A DNA stretch of 64,000 bases, taken from Acidobacteriota bacterium. Lineage in GTDB: Bacteria > Acidobacteriota > Blastocatellia > Pyrinomonadales > Pyrinomonadaceae. Location: assembly GCA_020199835.1 (NCBI GenBank), contig JAIVJV010000010.1, positions 242,023-306,022 of the forward strand. The letters run 5' to 3'. Position numbers and translations under genes: made by a program. Position 1 is the first letter of the stretch; every line of letters begins with the position of its first letter. Below, one piece after another: positions 35,486 to 43,564 of this stretch. The notes under the pieces were generated by a model that worked only from the letters and a program-made list of their open reading frames with translations, searched no databases and was not told the DNA's origin.

Positions 35486-36238
35486 ATGAGAAAAACATTT
35501 CGACTGCTGCTCGCGCTAACGCTGCTGTTATCAACTGCCGCACCGTTACTCGCTGACACCATTCGTCTCAAAGACGGCAGCGTCATCCGCGGCCAGGTGA
35601 TCGGATTCAAGGACCAGCAGTTCACGATCCTGATCGGCGGCAACGCCAGAGGCCGGCGCGGGCAGACTACCGTGTACGTTGAAGACGTCGAGTCGATCGA
35701 GTTTGATGCCACGACGAGCAGCGGCCCGAACACCGAGGATACGACGGCCCAGAACAACCCTCCCGCGATGCGGCCCAACAATACAAACAATCAGCCTGAC
35801 AACAACATCGGTTCGAATACACGATCAATCGATCCGCCATTGACGTCGTCGGCTCCACCAACATTCTTTACGCTCAAGGTCGGCGTGCGAGCGGATAACG
35901 CAAACAATGGCTGGACAAACAGCGGGCTCGTCGTGCGAAAAGGTCAGCGCCTGCGTATCAGCGCGTCAGGTCGCGTTTCGCTCGGGCGTGGTCGCTTCTC
36001 GACACCGGGCGGCCTGACGGGCATCTCGGACCAGGACAAGTTGATGCGCACTGAAGCCACGGGCGCTCTAATCGCAGTGATTGGCGATGACAATGACGAT
36101 TTCATCCTGATCGGACCGCGCCGCGAGTTTGTTGCGCAACGCGATGGCGTGCTGTTTCTCGGCGTGAATGAGGGCGATTTGGCGGATAACACCGGCAGCT
36201 ACGACATCGTGATCGAGGCTGAAGCAATCGGCCGTTAG
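35486..36238 (+). CDS. Secreted protein with LecA/PA-IL-like domain
   Basis: 250 residues from ATG 35486 (AAGGAG 8 bases upstream), with a signal peptide (FRLLLALTLLLSTAAPLLA). Residues 24-75 are a small beta-barrel (DTIRLKDGSVIRGQVIGFKD) like the SH3-like units that often follow signal peptides in secreted proteins. After an Asn/Pro-rich linker, residues about 128-245 resemble the LecA (PA-IL) galactose-binding fold: VGVRADNANNGWTNSGLVVR, KGQRLRISASG, then LFLGVNEGDLADNTGSYDI, where the last Asp/Asn run is where LecA binds calcium. Probably sugar-binding at the cell surface. Followed 56 bp later by the VWFA protein. Confidence 0.78.
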   Translation: MRKTFRLLLALTLLLSTAAPLLADTIRLKDGSVIRGQVIGFKDQQFTILIGGNARGRRGQTTVYVEDVESIEFDATTSSGPNTEDTTAQNNPPAMRPNNTNNQPDNNIGSNTRSIDPPLTSSAPPTFFTLKVGVRADNANNGWTNSGLVVRKGQRLRISASGRVSLGRGRFSTPGGLTGISDQDKLMRTEATGALIAVIGDDNDDFILIGPRREFVAQRDGVLFLGVNEGDLADNTGSYDIVIEAEAIGR

Positions 36239-36294
36239 TGGTAAACTCCGATTACAACCGGCGCATCAGACCGATTAGTCCTCGGAGTCAAACT

Positions 36295-37527
36295 ATGAAA
36301 TTCAACCGAATCTACGTGTTTTTTGCGCTCGCTCTTGCAGCTTTGCTGGTGCTCGGGCTCACAATTCCGGGTTTTTCGCAGTCGCGCCGCCAGCCGCCCA
36401 CCTCAAACGAGAAGAAAAATAAGCGTCCGGGGGAGACGAAACCGGGCGAGCAGGAGCCAGTCCCGCAGGACATCATTCCCACCAAGCCGCAGGACATCGA
36501 GAAAGTCACGACGACCGTTAACCTCGTCAACATTGACGTCGTCGTTTATCACAAAAAGAGCGGCCAGATCGTTACCGGTCTGAAGAAACCAAACTTCGCC
36601 ATCTACTCCGACGGCGCGCAGCAGGAGATCACGAACTTCGGCACGCCCGAAGCGCCGATCACCGTCGCGCTCGTACTTGAATACAGCAAGTGGTCGGAAA
36701 TGTTTGGTCTTTACGGCAACCGTGGTTACGAGCCGGGCACGTACGAAGTGATCCGGCCGGCAGCGATGTTCCTTTCGCAGTTCATCAAACCGCCAGACGA
36801 TTACGCTTCCGTTGTCGCCTTTGATATACGGCCAACGCCCTTGACCGACTTCACCAACGATCCCGGACGCCTGAGTGCCGTAGTCAATTTGTTGCTGAGA
36901 AACTCACCGGCATTTCGCGAAACGAACCTGTTCGATGCGTTGAAGTTTGTGCTGATCGGTGGCCGCGGCGACTCGGTTGTGCTCGACGACAACAAATCAG
37001 ACAAGTCTGATTACGCCGGCATGATCTCGGTTCAGGGACGGCGCCGTGCAGTGGTTCTGATCGCATCCGGCATCGACACGTTCAGCAAGATCAACTACGG
37101 CGATGCTCGCAAGGTGCTGAAAACTTCCGGTGTGCCTGTTTACATCATCGGCACCGCCAACTTGTTCAAGAAGATGTACGGCGATCAACTACCCGCGACT
37201 GACAGTCTGTTGGGAATGCCGGGCCGTATGAGCTGGTTGCAGGCTGACAACACGCTGCAAACCTTCGCGAAAGAAACCGGTGGCGCTTATTTTCCGGTGA
37301 CCTTCGAAGGTGAGCTACCGAAAGTGCTGAACAATATCAACGCATTGCTTCGCAGCCAGTACAGTCTTGGTTTCAATCCAGGCGAAGTGCGCGACGGCAA
37401 GGAGCACAAGTTGAAAGTGAGTGTCGACGTGGACGGCGATGGCACTTACGACGACAAGGAATACGTGATCCAGGCGCGGCAGTCATACATCTCGCCCAAG
37501 CCCGAATCAAAGCCGGACTCGAAATAA
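36295..37527 (+). CDS. VWFA-related acidobacterial-type secreted protein
   Basis: 410 residues from ATG 36295 (CGGAG 8 bases upstream); residues 8-28 form a signal peptide or anchor (FFALALAALLVLGLTIPGFS). Residues about 70-340 match the VWFA-related domain common in Acidobacteriota: TVNLVNIDVVVYHKKSGQIV, GLKKPNFAIYSDGAQQEITN and FVLIGGRGDSVVLDD, then RRRAVVLIASGIDTFSKINY. The MIDAS-type DxSxS is replaced by EYSKWSE, so metal binding is doubtful. C-terminal LRSQYSLGFNPGEVRDGKEH is typical of the family. Exported; role in adhesion or protein complexes unknown. Main marker of the phylum in this window. Confidence 0.88.
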   Translation: MKFNRIYVFFALALAALLVLGLTIPGFSQSRRQPPTSNEKKNKRPGETKPGEQEPVPQDIIPTKPQDIEKVTTTVNLVNIDVVVYHKKSGQIVTGLKKPNFAIYSDGAQQEITNFGTPEAPITVALVLEYSKWSEMFGLYGNRGYEPGTYEVIRPAAMFLSQFIKPPDDYASVVAFDIRPTPLTDFTNDPGRLSAVVNLLLRNSPAFRETNLFDALKFVLIGGRGDSVVLDDNKSDKSDYAGMISVQGRRRAVVLIASGIDTFSKINYGDARKVLKTSGVPVYIIGTANLFKKMYGDQLPATDSLLGMPGRMSWLQADNTLQTFAKETGGAYFPVTFEGELPKVLNNINALLRSQYSLGFNPGEVRDGKEHKLKVSVDVDGDGTYDDKEYVIQARQSYISPKPESKPDSK

Positions 37528-37535
37528 CGCCGCGG

Positions 37536-38843
37536 CTAAAAGCCGTAGATTCTCAGGCGGAACTCGTCGTTGAAAGCGACGATTTCCGCCTTTCGATTTG
37601 CGAACCGCTTAGCCTCGCGCAGCATCGACGGCAGACCGCGCAAACTCAACGGTAGACCATACGCAGCATTGGTCAGCACTGCTGCTAGCTGCGGATTCAA
37701 TCGTTGCGGCATGCCGTAACGAATCGCTTTGTGGGCCACGGGAGAAAAACCCACACTGCGTCGCGCGTTCACAAACTCGAGCGAATGATCGAAAACGTGC
37801 AGCCGGCTCGGGAGATCTCTCAACGCGAGATCCCGGTGGCCCAACATGTTTGTGATTGCTTCTGCCACGACGCCGCGATGATAGTTGGCACGCGCCGGCA
37901 CCGGCGATTCGTCGTCTCCGCTTTCAACCGCAACGCGCGGTCGCGAATCGCGCAAGTCGCAATACCGTTCGAGAAAACGGTTTACGGCTTCGTAAACGTT
38001 CAGCAGATTGCCTGCGATCTTCACGCGCTCGACGACCGGCGACTGCGGTGAGTCACCTGAAAACCGCGTCGCTGTCACTGCCGCGCGTGGCAACAACTCT
38101 GCGACGCGTTCGTCACGGCCAAATAACAACAGGCCAGCGACAGTCGGGACGACTTCGTGACCATCCGATGTAGCCAGCAACAGATCCCGTTCAAGCACTT
38201 CGGTGGTCGGATAATCAACGACGGCAGATTCCTCAAACGCGCCGCCTTCAAACGCGCGCAGGTAAGTCCAGAGATGGGCCTCGTCGATGTCCGCGATCGT
38301 CGCGCCGAGAGCGGGTACGCTTTCGTACCTAAGCGGCCGTGCTTCATCGAGCAACGTCGAGATCTCTTCACGCGACGCTTCGCGTTTTTCCGCGCCGATG
38401 CGCAAGTAAAAACGTCCGTCCCTGGTCCGATAGGGCCGCCGTTTGCTTTCGATGTCGAGCGCCACGATGCGCCGGCCGTTATCGAGCGCGATGCGATCGA
38501 TAAACGGCACAAGCGGCGGATGAATCTCCTCACGACAAATTCTGACGAGGTCTTCCTGCACTCTTTCCGGATCGTCAACGCCTTCCACTCGCAGTTGATC
38601 GTTGACCCCAAACACGATCACGCCGCCGCCGGTGTTGGCGAGCGCGACGATCTCCTGCGCGATCTTTTCCGTGTTTGAGAGTTTTACTTTGAGTTCGAGA
38701 AACGTGTCTTCGCCGCCGCGAATCAGGCGGAGCAGTTCAGTTCTCGATGTTTGTGGCGCGGGAGTGGAAAGGATGTATTCCTGAAAGGAACGCTCCGTGG
38801 TGGGTTCGTGACGCTGGTTGCTGCGAAATCTTCTGCGAGCCAT
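37536..38843 (-). CDS. AlbA_2 (Schlafen-like) ATP-binding regulator with HATPase_c_4 C-terminus
   Basis: 435 residues. AlbA_2 domain near residues 35-160: ELKVKLSNTEKIAQEIVALA, NTGGGVIVFGVND, FYLRIGAEKREASREEI. A middle linker (160-300) leads to the HATPase_c_4-like C-terminus, with YHRGVVAEAITNMLGHRDLA, FVNARRSVGFSP and the loop motif RYGMPQRLNPQLA. Proteins of this layout are widely annotated as transcriptional regulators; targets are unknown. 8 bp convergent with the VWFA gene. No obvious SD, start by length. Confidence 0.85.
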   Translation of the reverse strand: MARRRFRSNQRHEPTTERSFQEYILSTPAPQTSRTELLRLIRGGEDTFLELKVKLSNTEKIAQEIVALANTGGGVIVFGVNDQLRVEGVDDPERVQEDLVRICREEIHPPLVPFIDRIALDNGRRIVALDIESKRRPYRTRDGRFYLRIGAEKREASREEISTLLDEARPLRYESVPALGATIADIDEAHLWTYLRAFEGGAFEESAVVDYPTTEVLERDLLLATSDGHEVVPTVAGLLLFGRDERVAELLPRAAVTATRFSGDSPQSPVVERVKIAGNLLNVYEAVNRFLERYCDLRDSRPRVAVESGDDESPVPARANYHRGVVAEAITNMLGHRDLALRDLPSRLHVFDHSLEFVNARRSVGFSPVAHKAIRYGMPQRLNPQLAAVLTNAAYGLPLSLRGLPSMLREAKRFANRKAEIVAFNDEFRLRIYGF

Positions 38844-38958
38844 TTGTGTATTGACGGGGCTCTAACCCGCCCGGACGTCCATGGGACGCCACTGGATTTC
38901 GTACGTCGTTTCTCACGCGTTTATTCGCGTTTATTACGTGGGGGCGAGTGTAACACAA

Positions 38959-40644
38959 CTATTCGTCGGTTGGCTCTCGGACCGCTTCGAGGATATCGGT
39001 CTCGCGTTGCGCCAGACTTCGGCCGTGAAAACCAAGCACGAGTACGTAGATCCCCACCGAGACCAGCGCCACGAGTGCGAGCGTGAGGTATTGAATCAGC
39101 AGGTTGCGCGTGAGGTAGCCAACGAGCGTGGCGAGCACTGGACCAATGCCAAGCACGACGATCATCGGAATAAGCATCAGCCCGGCGACGCCGGAAACGT
39201 TCATTCGCTTGCCGAAGCTCATGCGTTTGGGAAACCGAATCGACAGCCAGTTGCCGATCGCTGACATGAGTGTAGCGAAGACGACGAAGCTCAGCGCGAT
39301 AAACAGCAGGTCGCCGAGCGTCAGATCGCGAAAGACAATGGTGTTGAAAATCAGCAGGATAGCAGCGAAGACGACGGCGAGCGTGGTAGTAGCGATGTTT
39401 TTGCCCAATAAAATCTTGCGCCGGTCGATGGGAGATAGAATCAGTGTTCGCATGCCGCCTTCTTCGAATGCAAACGCGTTGCATGAAGATCCGGCGAGGA
39501 CGAGAAAGACGTAGAGCACGCCTCCCGTCGCGAGCAGTCCCGAGCCGTACGTCATAAACTCGCCGGCGGCGCTTGGACCACGCGCGAGGCTCGACTCCAT
39601 TCGTTGCGAATTGATCACACGAATAATGATCAGCAGCAACGGCGCGAGAGCCATCATTCTCATCTGCGCGTTGCGCGATGCGTAGCGCCATTCTTTCTCA
39701 ATGACGGCGGAAAGATCTTCGGGCAACAACGGCAACTTCCAACCGGTATACGCCGGCTCCAGGCGCGCTGCTGCTTCCGCCTTACGTTTGCGGCGTCCTT
39801 CGATTCCCAACGCCGCGCGACGCGCGATCAAGTATGTGCCGCCGATCAAAGCAACCGAGTAAACGAAGAGCGTTAAGAATGCGAGCCCGTAAGCAAGTTT
39901 CTGAGTCGGTCCAACCGACATAAACAACACCGCCGCGGCGCCAGGCGGTGTCCAGCGTAACGAACGAAGCGACTCGGCGTGACGAAACAGGAGGGGCGCG
40001 AGTTGTCCCGCCATCGCACCGCCAAGACCGGCGACTGCGCCGATTAACGCGACCACGGTCTCGGCGCGGGCGCGTCTGCGTCGCAACAAAGATCCCATGA
40101 TCGTCGAAAGCCATTTCGACAGCGCGACTCCAAACAAAGCCACCGGCACAGCGGCTAGCAACGCGATACCGAGCTTGCCTGTGCCCAAGCCGGTTCCGAT
40201 GGCGACGGCGACTATCGCTGGTAACGCAATGACCGAGTGCAACGTTGTGAGCTCGCTGACGAAATCCACCGCAAACAACTTGCGCAAGGTGATCGGATAC
40301 ATCAGCAATTTGCCGGCGTCGAACTGCTTGCCGCCGCCGATGCTCAACGGCAACGTGGCCCACATGAGATAGAGAAAGCCGAAGATGGAGAAGAAGATGA
40401 ACTCAGCCGTCGCGGCCACGGGAATGTCCTGCCTTGACGCGCGACGCAGAAACTCCGCCAACGCGTCCGGTTGGCTGATGACGTAGGCAACAAGACACAG
40501 CACGAGCGACACGACTAACGAGAACACAAACGCCAGCAACATTCCCAAAACGGAAGCGACCTTGTTGACGACGGCTTTTGACGAACGAAGCGAGTTGCGC
40601 AGCAAGCGCCACTTGAGCCAGATAAGAGTGAGAAGTTGCGACAT
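38959..40644 (-). CDS. ABC-2-type exporter permease-like membrane protein
   Basis: 561 residues with about 12 hydrophobic segments, starting MSQLLTLIWLKWRLLRNSLR. A central soluble loop (RRKRKAEAAARLEPAYTGWK, then EWRYASRNAQMRMMALAPL) and the segment FAFEEGGMRTLILSPIDRRK are features of ABC-type exporter permeases in the putative ABC-exporter family. No ATP-binding partner is adjacent, so it must pair with a distant ATPase or act alone. It is divergent from folK and transcribed toward the AlbA_2 gene. Cargo unknown. Confidence 0.75.
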   Translation of the reverse strand: MSQLLTLIWLKWRLLRNSLRSSKAVVNKVASVLGMLLAFVFSLVVSLVLCLVAYVISQPDALAEFLRRASRQDIPVAATAEFIFFSIFGFLYLMWATLPLSIGGGKQFDAGKLLMYPITLRKLFAVDFVSELTTLHSVIALPAIVAVAIGTGLGTGKLGIALLAAVPVALFGVALSKWLSTIMGSLLRRRRARAETVVALIGAVAGLGGAMAGQLAPLLFRHAESLRSLRWTPPGAAAVLFMSVGPTQKLAYGLAFLTLFVYSVALIGGTYLIARRAALGIEGRRKRKAEAAARLEPAYTGWKLPLLPEDLSAVIEKEWRYASRNAQMRMMALAPLLLIIIRVINSQRMESSLARGPSAAGEFMTYGSGLLATGGVLYVFLVLAGSSCNAFAFEEGGMRTLILSPIDRRKILLGKNIATTTLAVVFAAILLIFNTIVFRDLTLGDLLFIALSFVVFATLMSAIGNWLSIRFPKRMSFGKRMNVSGVAGLMLIPMIVVLGIGPVLATLVGYLTRNLLIQYLTLALVALVSVGIYVLVLGFHGRSLAQRETDILEAVREPTDE

Positions 40645-40689
40645 CGATCAGGGTCTATATGGAAATCCGTGGTAGCTTATTTGTCAAAC

Positions 40690-41184
40690 ATGACTCAGAA
40701 CGCTTACGTCGGCCTCGGCTCCAACCTCGGCGATCGCGCCGGTTACCTGCTGCTCGCCGTCCGCGGCATGCTCGACGCCGGCCTGGACGTGACTCGTCTC
40801 TCGAACCTCTACGAAACCGCGCCGGTGGAAAACGAGAACCAACCCGCGTTTCTCAACATGGTCGCCGAGCTTCGCGGTTCGACACTCCCTTCGCCCGAAC
40901 AACTGCTCGCCTGCCTTTTGCGCATTGAGTACGCTCTCGGACGGACTCGCGAGGTGCCGATGGGGCCCCGCACCATCGACCTCGACCTGCTGCTCGTCAA
41001 GGACGAACAATTCAACACGCAGTTTTTAACTTTGCCCCATCCACGCCTGCACCTGCGCCGTTTTGTGCTCGTTCCGCTCAACGAACTCGTCCCAAATCTC
41101 GTGCACCCCGTCTTAAAAAAAGAAGTTCGCGAACTCCTCGCGCACACGGATGACAAAGCAAAAGTACTTCGCTGGCAGCCTTGA
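40690..41184 (+). CDS. folK: 2-amino-4-hydroxy-6-hydroxymethyldihydropteridine diphosphokinase FolK
   Basis: 164 residues. Transfers pyrophosphate from ATP to 6-hydroxymethyl-dihydropterin in folate synthesis. Starts AYVGLGSNLGDRAGYL, then LSNLYETAPVENENQPAFLN, LLRIEYALGRTRE, MGPRTIDLDLLLV (the signature with catalytic Asp pair) and LPHPRLHLRRFVLVPLNEL, all canonical. ATG 40690 is chosen; TTG 40681 is an in-frame alternative and no SD is evident. First of the folK-panB-panC cofactor cluster. Confidence 0.95.
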   Translation: MTQNAYVGLGSNLGDRAGYLLLAVRGMLDAGLDVTRLSNLYETAPVENENQPAFLNMVAELRGSTLPSPEQLLACLLRIEYALGRTREVPMGPRTIDLDLLLVKDEQFNTQFLTLPHPRLHLRRFVLVPLNELVPNLVHPVLKKEVRELLAHTDDKAKVLRWQP

Positions 41185-41198
41185 GACGTGCCTTTTCC

Positions 41199-41222
41199 CG
41201 TTTCGTAGTTTCCCGGTATAAT
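41199..41222 (+). promoter_or_regulatory. Putative promoter of panB
   Basis: A perfect -10 TATAAT lies at 41217-41222, 15 bp before the panB ATG. The region 17 bp upstream is T-rich but has no good -35 match, so only the -10 is supported. Confidence 0.4.
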
Positions 41223-41236
41223 GCCCGCACTTAAAC

Positions 41237-42130
41237 ATGCCATACCTAACGCCCGAACGTCCGGAAAAGGTCAGCGCCCCCTCGTTGAAATCCAGTAAAC
41301 AACGAGGTGAACGCCTGGTTTGCTTAACAGCTTACGATTATCCGACCGCGCGTCTCGTTGACGAGGCCGGCATCGACGTCGTTCTCGTTGGCGACAGCCT
41401 CGGAAACGTGGTGCTGGGTTACGGCAATACCGTGCCGGTGACGCTCGATGAGATTCTGATCCATCTGAAAGCCGTGCGCCGAGCCGTGCAACGCGCGTTG
41501 CTCGTCGCCGATATGCCGTACGGAACGTTTCACACGGGCGTGGACGACGCTGTTAAGAACGCGTTGCGGCTGGTGAAAGAAGGCGGCGCTGAAGCAATCA
41601 AGCTGGAAGGCGGTCACAAGCGAGTGCCGTTAGTGAAGCGCCTCGTGGACGAAGAGATCAGCGTAATGGGCCATATCGGCCTCACGCCGCAATCGATCAA
41701 TCAACTCGGCGCCTATCGCGTTCAGGGCAAGACGCCGCTCGCCGCGCAACAGTTGATCGACGACGCGAAGGCATTGGAAGACGCGGGCGCGTTTGCCGTC
41801 GTGCTTGAAGTCGTGCCGCGGGAGATCGCGAAGCTGATCACCGAGAGCATCAGTATTCCAACGATCGGTATCGGCGCCGGTTCACATTGCGACATCCAGG
41901 TGCTGGTCCTGCACGACATGCTTGGTCTCTCTTTCAGCAAGCAGGCGCGCTTCGTTCGCCCCTACGCGAACCTGCGTGAAGTGATCACCGATGCCGTCAG
42001 CAGGTATGCGGACGACGTGAGAAATGGTACTTATCCTTCAGACGCGGAATCGTATGCTTTGCCGGCGGAGACCGCGGCAGCACTCGACATCGAAAACCCC
42101 ACGAGAGACTCAAAGGCCGAGAAGTCCTAA
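41237..42130 (+). CDS. panB: 3-methyl-2-oxobutanoate hydroxymethyltransferase PanB
   Basis: 297 residues. First step of pantothenate (CoA) synthesis: adds a hydroxymethyl group from methylene-THF to 2-oxoisovalerate. Diagnostic blocks: LTAYDYPTARLVDEAGIDVV, VGDSLGNVVLGYGNT, VADMPYGTFH, KLEGG, VMGHIGLTPQSIN and IGIGAGSHCDIQVLVLHDML, with metal-binding Asp residues and the catalytic Glu region (VVLEVVPREIAKLI). Fourteen bases before the ATG lies a TATAAT. Followed 17 bp later by panC. Confidence 0.96.
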   Translation: MPYLTPERPEKVSAPSLKSSKQRGERLVCLTAYDYPTARLVDEAGIDVVLVGDSLGNVVLGYGNTVPVTLDEILIHLKAVRRAVQRALLVADMPYGTFHTGVDDAVKNALRLVKEGGAEAIKLEGGHKRVPLVKRLVDEEISVMGHIGLTPQSINQLGAYRVQGKTPLAAQQLIDDAKALEDAGAFAVVLEVVPREIAKLITESISIPTIGIGAGSHCDIQVLVLHDMLGLSFSKQARFVRPYANLREVITDAVSRYADDVRNGTYPSDAESYALPAETAAALDIENPTRDSKAEKS

Positions 42131-42147
42131 GCCCACCCTCAAACTCT

Positions 42148-43026
42148 ATGGAGATCATCAACCGTCGTCAGCGCATGAGTTCCGTCGCGCGCAAAATCCG
42201 CCGTGAACAGGATCGCACTGTTGGTCTCGTTCCGACGATGGGTGCGCTGCATGAAGGCCACTTGAGTCTCGTTCGTGAAGCGAGACGAATGTGCGACGTG
42301 GTCGTGGTTTCGGTATTCGTCAACCCGACTCAGTTTGGTCCAGGTGAAGACTTCGAACATTATCCGCGCGATCTGACGAAAGACACCGCGCTGCTGACCG
42401 ACTACAACGTCGATTACATCTTTGCACCGACGGTTGAAGAAATGTATCCGAAAGGGTTCTCCACTTACGTCAACGTTGAGGGACTTTCGGAACAGCTCGA
42501 AGGCGCGTCGCGGCCCGGGCACTTTCGCGGCGTGGCGACGGTCGTGACGATTTTGCTGAACACCGTGCGACCCGACTTTGCTTTCTTTGGTCAGAAAGAC
42601 GCGCAGCAGGCGCTCGTGATTCGACGGCTCGTCAAGGATCTCGCGTTTGACACGGAGATCGTGATCCTCCCGATCGTGCGCGAAGATACGGGCCTCGCTA
42701 TATCGTCACGCAATCTTTATTTGAACGCGGACGAACAAGCTTCTGCCGCAGTGATTCACCGCGCGCTGGTCCAGGCGAAAAGCGCGTACAAAGACGGTGA
42801 GCGCAGTGCGAGCAGACTCGCGGATATTGTTCGTTCCACGATCGAATCCGAACCGCGCGCGCGTCTGGATTACGTGGCTATCGCTGACGCAGAGACGCTC
42901 GATCCGCTGGAGCGAATCGATGAACGTCCAACATTGCTCGCGGTCGCCGCTTACATCGGCAAGACGCGGTTGATCGACAACACCATATTGAATAAGGTTA
43001 AGAAGAAGGAACCCGCACCGCAGTAA
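42148..43026 (+). CDS. panC: Pantoate--beta-alanine ligase PanC
   Basis: 292 residues. Condenses pantoate with beta-alanine using ATP. VPTMGALHEGHLSLVREAR carries the HIGH-like nucleotide motif, then SVFVNPTQFGPGEDFEHYPR, FRGVATVVTILLNTVRPDFA, FGQKDAQQALVIRRLV and the KMSKS-like loop TGLAISSRNLYLN. Directly follows panB. The end has a basic KKKEP tail. panD and panE are not seen nearby. Followed 7 bp later by the molybdenum-hydroxylase small subunit. Confidence 0.96.
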   Translation: MEIINRRQRMSSVARKIRREQDRTVGLVPTMGALHEGHLSLVREARRMCDVVVVSVFVNPTQFGPGEDFEHYPRDLTKDTALLTDYNVDYIFAPTVEEMYPKGFSTYVNVEGLSEQLEGASRPGHFRGVATVVTILLNTVRPDFAFFGQKDAQQALVIRRLVKDLAFDTEIVILPIVREDTGLAISSRNLYLNADEQASAAVIHRALVQAKSAYKDGERSASRLADIVRSTIESEPRARLDYVAIADAETLDPLERIDERPTLLAVAAYIGKTRLIDNTILNKVKKKEPAPQ

Positions 43027-43033
43027 ATTCCTG

Positions 43034-43552
43034 ATGAACAACAAGAGACAGATTCGCTTCCGTCTTAACGGCGAAGACACAGAAGTAGCATTTGCGCCGC
43101 ACAAGACGCTGCTGGAAGTGTTGCGTGAGGACCTGAATCTCACCGGCACGAAGCATGGTTGCGAGCTTGGTGAGTGTGGCACGTGCGCGGTGCTCGTCGA
43201 CGGGCGATCGATTTTGTCGTGTCTGATGCTCGGACTCGATGCTGCCGGTCATGAAGTAAAGACGATCGAGGGCATGGCGAACGGCGCGGAGTTGCATCCG
43301 TTGCAGCAGACGTTTGCCGATCTCGGAGCGGCGCAGTGTGGTTATTGTTCGCCCGGTTTTCTGTTGGTTGCGGAAGAGTTGTTGGAGAAGACGCCGAATC
43401 CGTCGCGCCCTGAGATTCAGGAAGCGTTGTCGGGAAACTTGTGCCGCTGCACAGGGTACATCAAGATCTATGAGGCAGTTGAACTCGCCGCGGCGCGCAT
43501 GCGTGGCGACGCTTATGAATTGCCACGCGAAAGTGTTTACGGACTCGACTAA
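43034..43552 (+). CDS. hcrC: (2Fe-2S) subunit of a molybdenum hydroxylase (HcrC/CoxS-like)
   Basis: 172 residues with two 2Fe-2S clusters: the ferredoxin-type site HGCELGECGTCAVLVDG with a later SCLM Cys, and the helical C-terminal cluster GAAQCGYCSPGFLL and LCRCTGYIKI. This is the electron-transfer subunit of xanthine oxidase-type enzymes; the Mo subunit lies 12 bp downstream, and the FAD subunit follows. The name hcrC is given because the FAD subunit has the extra Fe-S loop of 4-hydroxybenzoyl-CoA reductase; specificity is inferred, not shown by this subunit. Confidence 0.88.
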   Translation: MNNKRQIRFRLNGEDTEVAFAPHKTLLEVLREDLNLTGTKHGCELGECGTCAVLVDGRSILSCLMLGLDAAGHEVKTIEGMANGAELHPLQQTFADLGAAQCGYCSPGFLLVAEELLEKTPNPSRPEIQEALSGNLCRCTGYIKIYEAVELAAARMRGDAYELPRESVYGLD

Positions 43553-43564
43553 CCTAGGTCATCT

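Noticed and set aside
38959..40644. Permease partner of the Wzt-like ATPase at 5764-7068
   Set aside because: It is 32 kb away, with about 12 hydrophobic segments and no similarity to Wzm; nothing links the two.
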